64,000 nt of DNA. Source: Clostridiaceae bacterium (lineage in GTDB: Bacteria; Bacillota; Clostridia; Oscillospirales; Acutalibacteraceae). Where the stretch lies: positions 1 through 64,000 of the forward strand of contig JAEEHB010000017.1 in assembly GCA_016280595.1 (NCBI GenBank), written 5' to 3'. Of this stretch, positions 58,037 through 64,000 are shown one piece after another (the first letter of the stretch is position 1; each line of letters opens with the position of its first letter). The notes beneath the pieces are model-generated. The model saw only the letters and a program-made list of their open reading frames with translations. It was not told the DNA's origin and made no database searches. The position numbers were made by a program, and so were the translations under genes.

Positions 58037-58958
58037 GTTTCTTCACCTCAAAGCAGAGCCAGCCGCCGCTCTCGTGCCTCTCAATCACTTCGAGCCCGTT
58101 TTTCTCAAAGGCCTCAAGCACATCGTTCTCTCTGGGAACAATAATACCCGAAGTGATGAAAACCGCGCCGTCGTTCATAAAACTCTTTACATCTTCGCAA
58201 AGTTTAATCACGATGTCGGCAACTATGTTTGCGGCGATAATATCATATCTGCCCGTCACGTTATCGGTGAGCGAGCCTTTTACCACTTTATACTTCGGCT
58301 CGGTAAAACCGTTTGTCTCGCCGTTTTCTCTCGCAGTTTTAACGGCGAGAGCGTCAATATCAACTCCGAGCGCGCTGTCCGCTCCGAGGAGCAGAGCGCT
58401 TACGGAAAGAATACCGCTGCCGCAGCCTACATCCAGCATGGTTTTGCCGGGATATGCATATTTCTCAATGGATTCGAGGCACAGGCGGGTGGTATCGTGA
58501 GTGCCTGAGCCGAAAGCGAGACCGGGCTCAAGGTGGATAACGCATCTCCCGTGAGCTTCATAGTCCTGCTCCCATACGGGATGGATAAGCAGCCTTTTGC
58601 CTACGGGCATGGGCTTGAAATACTTTTTCCAGTTATTCTCCCAGTCTTCGTTTTTGCAGAGAGTTTCGTCAATGTGATAATCTATGCCTTCGCTCTCATA
58701 TCTTTCGTTGAGAAATGACACAACCTCCGCAGGGTTTTCTTCGGGAGAAATGTAGATATGCACTATTCCCTTGCTTCTGTCTTTGGCAAGCAGGTCTTCG
58801 TCAATCAAATCGATTTTCGCAATCTCCATAGCCTCCGCTTCAAGATTGCGGTAATCCTCAACATAGATGCCGTAAGGCACCGCCATCGAGGCTATATCCC
58901 CCGCCCTGTCAACATCGTCGGCGGGTACTTCAATTCTTATTTCGGTCCAGTCAGCCAT
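58029..58958 (-). CDS. prmA: Ribosomal protein L11 methyltransferase
   Basis: ADWTEIRIEVPADDVDRAGDIA...LEPGLAFGSGTHDTTRLCLESIEKYAYPGKTMLDVGCGSGILSVSALLLGA. Confidence 0.95.
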   Translation of the reverse strand: MADWTEIRIEVPADDVDRAGDIASMAVPYGIYVEDYRNLEAEAMEIAKIDLIDEDLLAKDRSKGIVHIYISPEENPAEVVSFLNERYESEGIDYHIDETLCKNEDWENNWKKYFKPMPVGKRLLIHPVWEQDYEAHGRCVIHLEPGLAFGSGTHDTTRLCLESIEKYAYPGKTMLDVGCGSGILSVSALLLGADSALGVDIDALAVKTARENGETNGFTEPKYKVVKGSLTDNVTGRYDIIAANIVADIVIKLCEDVKSFMNDGAVFITSGIIVPRENDVLEAFEKNGLEVIERHESGGWLCFEVKKHE

Positions 58959-58969
58959 AAGCCCTCACA

Positions 58970-59998
58970 TCAATATTTGTTGTGAACATCCTCCGCAAAG
59001 CAGAGCACATCTTTAATCTCAATCACAGTGCCGTCATCAAGGATTGCCTTGCCGCTCATACGGCCGAATACCTGATGCTGGTCGCTGACAATCAGTTTGA
59101 TATCAATCTTTGCAGCCCTGTCAATGATGGGCTCGAAACTCATTTCAAACCTGCCGTCGCTTGAGGTGAAAGTCCAGGGGTCGGTGTAACCGGTTTCGGG
59201 AATGTTGAAAGTTACGTCGTCAAGTTTATGCACAACGCCGTCCCAGAAAATGACATTTTCGCTCGCGGCGGAAGTGTCGCCGAAGCCGTAGCCGATATTG
59301 AAGCCGAATTTGTGCCCGTCAATATCCGCGTTGCCGCTGCCCCATTTCCAGGTGTTGTCATAAGTCCATACGCCTCTGCCCCAGTCAAGAGTGCCGAAAT
59401 CGGTGGCAGGGTCAAAAACATAATCTTTACCGTCGAAGGTGGCTTTGCCGCTGGCTCTCATACAGTTGATTTTCTGGTTGTAATAAAACGCGGTATCCTT
59501 TTCCGCCCAGGGAGTTGCTATTACCATAGTGTCCATATCGGGCTGCTCAAGGGTGATATCGCAGGAGAAATCTTTGCCGTCAAGGAAGTTTTTGAAATTG
59601 CATACAAGTCTGCGCTGACCTTCGGATACGATGAAATCCATATCAAGGCGCTTGTCGTGATAAGAGGTGTTGCCTCTTTCTGAAGTACTGGGAAGCCTGA
59701 ATTTGCCCATAGGGAAAGCGTTGAGTATGGTCTCGGTATGCTCCCACGGCTTTGAAAAATCGAGCAGGGTTGCCGACTGCAGACCGATATAGCCGTCATC
59801 GGAAATTGTAAGAGCGACGCCGAAATTGTTTTTCTCGGAGAGGATAAGATAATAATCCCACTCTTTGATGCGGAATTTGGGCGCCTTGATATCCTTGCGG
59901 CTGTACTTCTGATAAAGCCTTCTTGACCAGCCGGGCTCTCTGAGGCTGCCGTTTTCGGTAAGCAGGGGCTGTACGTTTGTTACTTCGTGATTTCTCAT
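58970..59998 (-). CDS. DUF2804 family protein
   Basis: LLTENGSLREPGWSRRLYQKYSRKDIKAPKFRIKEWDYY...DFGTLDWGRGVWTYDNTWKWGSGN. Confidence 0.9.
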   Translation of the reverse strand: MRNHEVTNVQPLLTENGSLREPGWSRRLYQKYSRKDIKAPKFRIKEWDYYLILSEKNNFGVALTISDDGYIGLQSATLLDFSKPWEHTETILNAFPMGKFRLPSTSERGNTSYHDKRLDMDFIVSEGQRRLVCNFKNFLDGKDFSCDITLEQPDMDTMVIATPWAEKDTAFYYNQKINCMRASGKATFDGKDYVFDPATDFGTLDWGRGVWTYDNTWKWGSGNADIDGHKFGFNIGYGFGDTSAASENVIFWDGVVHKLDDVTFNIPETGYTDPWTFTSSDGRFEMSFEPIIDRAAKIDIKLIVSDQHQVFGRMSGKAILDDGTVIEIKDVLCFAEDVHNKY

Positions 59999-60018
59999 TT
60001 TATATCCTCCTTGCGGTT

Positions 60019-60987
60019 TTATATAAGTTCCACGCCGCCGTCTTCATCGCGGCCGTGATTATAAAGCCTGATATTGTCAAAATTCCAGAGTTTCTGGGTG
60101 AATTCACCGGGCTCTGTTTCAAGCAGCGCCGCGCGGGATTCATACATCTTGGCGTCCATATCGTCTAGCATCGAAAGAAGTATCGCTTCGGTGAACATAG
60201 GCACTTTTGCCGCGCCGAATTCGGGCACGCCGTGATGTGATATAAGCATATGCTCGAGCAGAGTGACCGTGTCATCGGATATGCCGAGTTTTTTGCCCTG
60301 CTCGGACACTTTGATTGCCCCGAGCACGAGGTGGCCTATGAGATTGCCTTTCACCGTATATTCGCCCGGTACGCCTGTTTCGGCGGAGTCGATTTCGTCA
60401 ACCTTGCTTATATCGTGAAGTATCGCGCCCGCGCAAAGCAGATCGCAGTTGACATAGGTGTAAACGCCGCATACGGCTTTTGCAAGACGGAGTATGGAGA
60501 GCGTGTGCATAAGCAGGCCGCCCCTTATCGCGTGATGAAGCCCTTTCGCGGCGGGCCAGTAAATGAGTTTCTCCCTGTATTCATCGAGCACCGCTCTTGT
60601 AAGCAGTTTCAGTTCGTAATCGGAGAAATCGTCAATCACCTTTTCGATTTCCTCAAGCATCACCTCACCCGAGAGACAGGCGGAGGGAACATAATCGTTA
60701 ATATCCACGCCGTCATCGGGGGTTACCTTGCGGATGCGGTCAATCCTGAACTGCTGTGAATCGTTGAAACTTACAAAACTGCCCCTGACTTTGACAAAGT
60801 CAAATCTTTCAAAACACATTTCGGGAATGTCTTTAACATCCCAGAGTTTTGCGCTTACCTCACCGTCGGTGTCGGTGAGAATAAAATCAAGGTAGTTTGA
60901 ACCTTTTGCGGTTATCTTTTTTTCAACGGATTTGATAAGGCAAAAGCCCTCAAAAAGCTGATTGCCGGGAAGCGCTCTGAAATTCAC
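60019..60987 (-). CDS. OB-fold/HD-domain protein, YhaM-like exoribonuclease
   Basis: SNYLDFILTDTDGEVSAKLWDV...AIRGGLLMHTLSILRLAKAVCG...AGAILHDISKVDEID...ISHHGVPEFGA. Confidence 0.9.
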   Translation of the reverse strand: MNFRALPGNQLFEGFCLIKSVEKKITAKGSNYLDFILTDTDGEVSAKLWDVKDIPEMCFERFDFVKVRGSFVSFNDSQQFRIDRIRKVTPDDGVDINDYVPSACLSGEVMLEEIEKVIDDFSDYELKLLTRAVLDEYREKLIYWPAAKGLHHAIRGGLLMHTLSILRLAKAVCGVYTYVNCDLLCAGAILHDISKVDEIDSAETGVPGEYTVKGNLIGHLVLGAIKVSEQGKKLGISDDTVTLLEHMLISHHGVPEFGAAKVPMFTEAILLSMLDDMDAKMYESRAALLETEPGEFTQKLWNFDNIRLYNHGRDEDGGVELI

Positions 60988-61001
60988 GGCGATACCTCCT
61001 G

Positions 61002-62756
61002 TTATTCGGGTAAAACATATTTCTTCGTGTATTCTTCGTATCTTGCTGCAAAAGCGGCGCTGTCTTCTTTGATATTGCGCATCGACTCGTGAAACATCAT
61101 ATCGTTATGCGCCAGGTCAACGATTGCGCCTGCAACGTTTGCGCAGTGGTCCGAAACTCTCTCAAGGTTGGTAAGAAGATCGGAGAGCACAAAGCCCGCC
61201 TCTGCGTTGCATTCGCCTCTTTGCAGGCGTTTAATGTGATTCTTTCTGATTGCCTCCTTGAGGTCGTCAATAGTCTGCTCAAGCGGCTCAATGCCCTGCG
61301 CGGTTTCAAAGTCTTCATTGAGAAGCGCGCTGTATGTAAGGGTGAAAATATCTTCAACCGCCGCAAGCAGTACATCAAGTTCATTCTTTGCGCTGTCGCC
61401 GAAAGAGATTTTCTTCTCGTCTCTCTCTTCGGCACTTTCGAGAATATTGAGAGCGTGGTCGCCTATTCTTTCGTAGTCGCCGACAACTTTAAGCAGAAAC
61501 GCGGCTTCTGCTGAGTCTTTTTCGCTGATTTCACGCCCCGAGAGTTTTACGAGATAAGTGCTTATTTCGTCTTCATATACATCGGTGCGCTCCTCATATT
61601 TGCGCACGATTTTTGCTTTTTCTTCGTCGAGTTCAAAAACGCAGCTGATTGCGTTTACAAGCGCTTTGCCCGAGCGCTCCGCCATTTTGAGGGTGAGCAG
61701 GCGGCAGCGTTCAACCGCGAGAGGAGGAGTGGAAAGAAGTCTTTCGTCAAGTTCAATCTTTTCGCCCTCATCGGAATCCTCTTTGTCGGGGATGAGTTTT
61801 GTAACTGCATTTTCAAGCAAAGACGTAAACGGAGTGACAACAAGCATTGTCAGCACATTAAATATGGTGTGCGCCGCCGCAATACCGTAAAGCGCGATTG
61901 CTTTGTCAAGAAAAGCGGGAGCGAAAACATAGCGGATAACGCAGAATACGGAAAGATAAATCACTGTGCCCGTCACATTGAAAAGAAGGTGGGCAAGCGC
62001 CGCTCTCTTACCGTTTTTGGTGGCTCCGAAAGCGGAGATGACAGCCGTGATACAGGTACCGATATTCTGACCCATAACAATCGGGATAGCCGTGCCCCAG
62101 GTAATCTGCCCGGTTGCAGAAAGAGCCTGCAAAATACCGATTGACGCCGCCGATGACTGTATCAGGGCGGTGACGGCAAGGCCCATAAGCACGCCGAGAA
62201 ACGGATTGCCGAAAAGCACAAGAAGGTTGGTAAACTGCGGAATATCGGTAAGCCCGCCGACCGAGTTGGTCATAAGAGACATACCTGTCATAAGAGTGGC
62301 AAAGCCGAGAAGTACCGTGCCTACATCCTTGTTTTTGCTCTTTTTGGAAAACATATACATTATGATTCCGATAAAAGCGAGCACGGGAGTAAACGAGGTA
62401 GGCTTGAGCAGTCTTAAAAAGACATTGTCACTGCTGATGCCGTTAAGCGAAAGAATCCACGCGGTGACCGTAGTACCGACGTTTGCGCCGATGATAACAT
62501 TGATTGCCTGACTCAGAGTCATAAGGCGCGAGTTTACAAAGCCGACTACCATAACGGTGGTGGCCGACGACGCCTGTGTGACTGTGGTGACAGCCGCGCC
62601 GGTGGCGATGCCGCCGACCTTGCTTGAAGTCAGCCTGCCGAGCAGGTTTTTGAGCCCTCCGCCCGCTCTTTTTTCGAGCGCGGTGCCCATAACGCTCATA
62701 CCGAAAAGGAAGAGCGCGAGACCTCCGAGTAATGTAAAAACATCAAAAATATCCAT
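61002..62756 (-). CDS. Na/Pi cotransporter family protein with PhoU-like C-terminal domain
   Basis: GLALFLFGMSVMGTALEKRAGGGLKNLLGRLTSSKVGGIATGAAVTTVTQASSATTVMVVGFVNS; PhoU-like helical C-terminus. Confidence 0.94.
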   Translation of the reverse strand: MDIFDVFTLLGGLALFLFGMSVMGTALEKRAGGGLKNLLGRLTSSKVGGIATGAAVTTVTQASSATTVMVVGFVNSRLMTLSQAINVIIGANVGTTVTAWILSLNGISSDNVFLRLLKPTSFTPVLAFIGIIMYMFSKKSKNKDVGTVLLGFATLMTGMSLMTNSVGGLTDIPQFTNLLVLFGNPFLGVLMGLAVTALIQSSAASIGILQALSATGQITWGTAIPIVMGQNIGTCITAVISAFGATKNGKRAALAHLLFNVTGTVIYLSVFCVIRYVFAPAFLDKAIALYGIAAAHTIFNVLTMLVVTPFTSLLENAVTKLIPDKEDSDEGEKIELDERLLSTPPLAVERCRLLTLKMAERSGKALVNAISCVFELDEEKAKIVRKYEERTDVYEDEISTYLVKLSGREISEKDSAEAAFLLKVVGDYERIGDHALNILESAEERDEKKISFGDSAKNELDVLLAAVEDIFTLTYSALLNEDFETAQGIEPLEQTIDDLKEAIRKNHIKRLQRGECNAEAGFVLSDLLTNLERVSDHCANVAGAIVDLAHNDMMFHESMRNIKEDSAAFAARYEEYTKKYVLPE

Positions 62757-62779
62757 TGATAATCTCCATATAATAAAAT

Positions 62780-62824
62780 GCCGGGACGATACTGATATTA
62801 TCTTATCACATCGCTCCGGCATTG
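62780..62824 (-). terminator. Hairpin, possible terminator of the aminotransferase gene
   Basis: AATGCCGG...CCGGCATT inverted repeat with inner CGAT/ATCG; minus strand continues into TTATTATA. Confidence 0.5.
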
Positions 62825-62836
62825 TAAATTATTATA

Positions 62837-64000
62837 TTATAAATTTTTAAGAAAATTGCCTGTTCGTTCTATGGCTGTTTTTATGTGGTCGGTGCTGTAA
62901 CAGTAAGAGGCTCTCACATACCCTTCGCCGCACTCTCCGAAGGCGGTGCCGGGTACAAGAGCGACGCGCTCTTCCTCAAGCAGTTTTTCACAGAATTCCT
63001 CGCTGGTCATACCCGTGCTTTGGATACTCGGGAATACATAGAAAGCGCCTTCCGGTTCTCTGCATTCGAGCCCTATTTCGTTGAAGCCGTAAACCATAAG
63101 TTTTCTGCGCATATCATACTCTTCAATCATTGCCTCAACATCCATATCACAGTCTCTCAGGGCGGTGATTGCGGCATACTGCGAAGTGGTGGGCGCGCAC
63201 ATAATGGAATACTGGTGAAGTTTGGTAATCTGGGCAATTATCTCTTTGGGCGCGCATACATAACCGAGACGCCAGCCCGTCATAGAAAATGCTTTGGAGA
63301 AGCCGTTTATGACTATGGTACGCTCTCTGAGGTTTCCGACAGATGCGGGTGAAACGTGGTGCTTGCCGTTGAAGGTAAGTTCGGAATAAATCTCATCGGA
63401 AATAAGAATGATATCCGTGCCGCTTATCAGTTTTTCAATCTCCTCATAGTCCGCCTTTTCCATAATCGCGCCCGTCGGGTTTGAGGGATAAGGCAGGATA
63501 ATCGCCTTTGTCTTCGGAGTTATTTTCTCCCTTAACTCGGCGGCGGTGAGTTTGAAATCGTTTTCGGCTTTGTTGCGGATTATCACGGGCACACCGCCCG
63601 CCATAAGCACCATAGGCACATAGCAGACATAACTCGGCTGAGGGATAATCACTTCGTCGCCGTCGTTCACCACAGAGCGCACGGCGGCGTCAATCGCCTC
63701 ACTGCCGCCCACGGTTACGAGGATTTCGGATTTCGGCTCATAGGAGAGTGAATACTTGCGCCTGAGATATGCGGAAATCTCTTCTCTTAAAGGCGCGAGG
63801 CCTCTGTTGGAGGTATAACTCGTTTTGCCGCCTTCAAGCGACATAATAGCCGCGTTTCTTATCTTCCAGGGCGTTTCGAAATCGGGCTCGCCTACGCCGA
63901 GGGAAATCACGTCTTCCATTGTGGCCGCTATATCAAAAAACTTTCTGATACCCGAGGGCTGAATCTCCGTTATTCTGTTGTTGAGAACAGACTCGTAATT
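62837..64000 (-). CDS. Pyridoxal-phosphate aminotransferase class I/II, partial (5' end outside window)
   Basis: ISLGVGEPDFETPWKIRNAAI...PYPSNPTGAIM...ISDEIYSELTF...INGFSKAFSMTGWRLGY; frame open to window edge (NYESVLNNRITEIQPSGIRKFFDIAAT upstream of the annotated ATG). Confidence 0.95.
   Translation of the reverse strand, partial: NYESVLNNRITEIQPSGIRKFFDIAATMEDVISLGVGEPDFETPWKIRNAAIMSLEGGKTSYTSNRGLAPLREEISAYLRRKYSLSYEPKSEILVTVGGSEAIDAAVRSVVNDGDEVIIPQPSYVCYVPMVLMAGGVPVIIRNKAENDFKLTAAELREKITPKTKAIILPYPSNPTGAIMEKADYEEIEKLISGTDIILISDEIYSELTFNGKHHVSPASVGNLRERTIVINGFSKAFSMTGWRLGYVCAPKEIIAQITKLHQYSIMCAPTTSQYAAITALRDCDMDVEAMIEEYDMRRKLMVYGFNEIGLECREPEGAFYVFPSIQSTGMTSEEFCEKLLEEERVALVPGTAFGECGEGYVRASYCYSTDHIKTAIERTGNFLKNL

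Noticed and set aside
1-64000. CRISPR arrays, tRNA/rRNA genes, transposases, prophage or toxin-antitoxin modules
   Set aside because: None recognised on reading the intergenic regions and ORF list; gene content is mostly core metabolism.

Overview
This 64 kb window looks like a chromosomal segment of a Clostridia-like Firmicute, probably gut-associated judging from gene content and order; taxonomy is inference only. Left to right it holds: (1) the truncated 3' part of a P-loop/dephospho-CoA-kinase-like gene interrupted by an in-frame TAG; (2) one purine operon, purE-purC-purF-purM-(FNT-like membrane protein)-purN-purO-like-AICARFT-purD-purL-fhs, preceded by a ZTP (pfl)-type riboswitch with terminator and closed by a strong terminator; (3) nitroreductase, a DUF5058-type membrane protein pair, a B12-binding radical SAM protein with a glycosyltransferase-like protein, and a NifU-like/GGGtGRT pair; (4) a non-coding tandem duplication with hairpins; (5) an MBOAT/DHHW/metallophosphoesterase/esterase operon; (6) a minus-strand housekeeping operon nusB-(M22)-xseA-xseB-ispA-dxs-tlyA-nadK-argR-recN with a sugar isomerase and a sialidase-like gene appended; (7) murC coupled to a GH2 beta-galactosidase; (8) a zinc-ribbon/BIG2/GPH-transporter cluster; (9) FAD oxidoreductases, DUF1858, trmK, Nif3, rqcH, GH38 mannosidase, prmA, DUF2804, YhaM-like, Na/Pi symporter and a partial aminotransferase. 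The most notable signals are the purine operon (PurF-like protein without the N-terminal Cys, embedded FNT-like protein, split PurH function), the diverged tandem non-coding repeat at 21.3-21.7 kb, the 36-bp palindrome plus NrdR-box-like site between nusB and murC, the zinc-ribbon/BIG2 cluster, and the absence of TAG among 55 inferred stop codons. I see no CRISPR array, rRNA, tRNA or mobile element.
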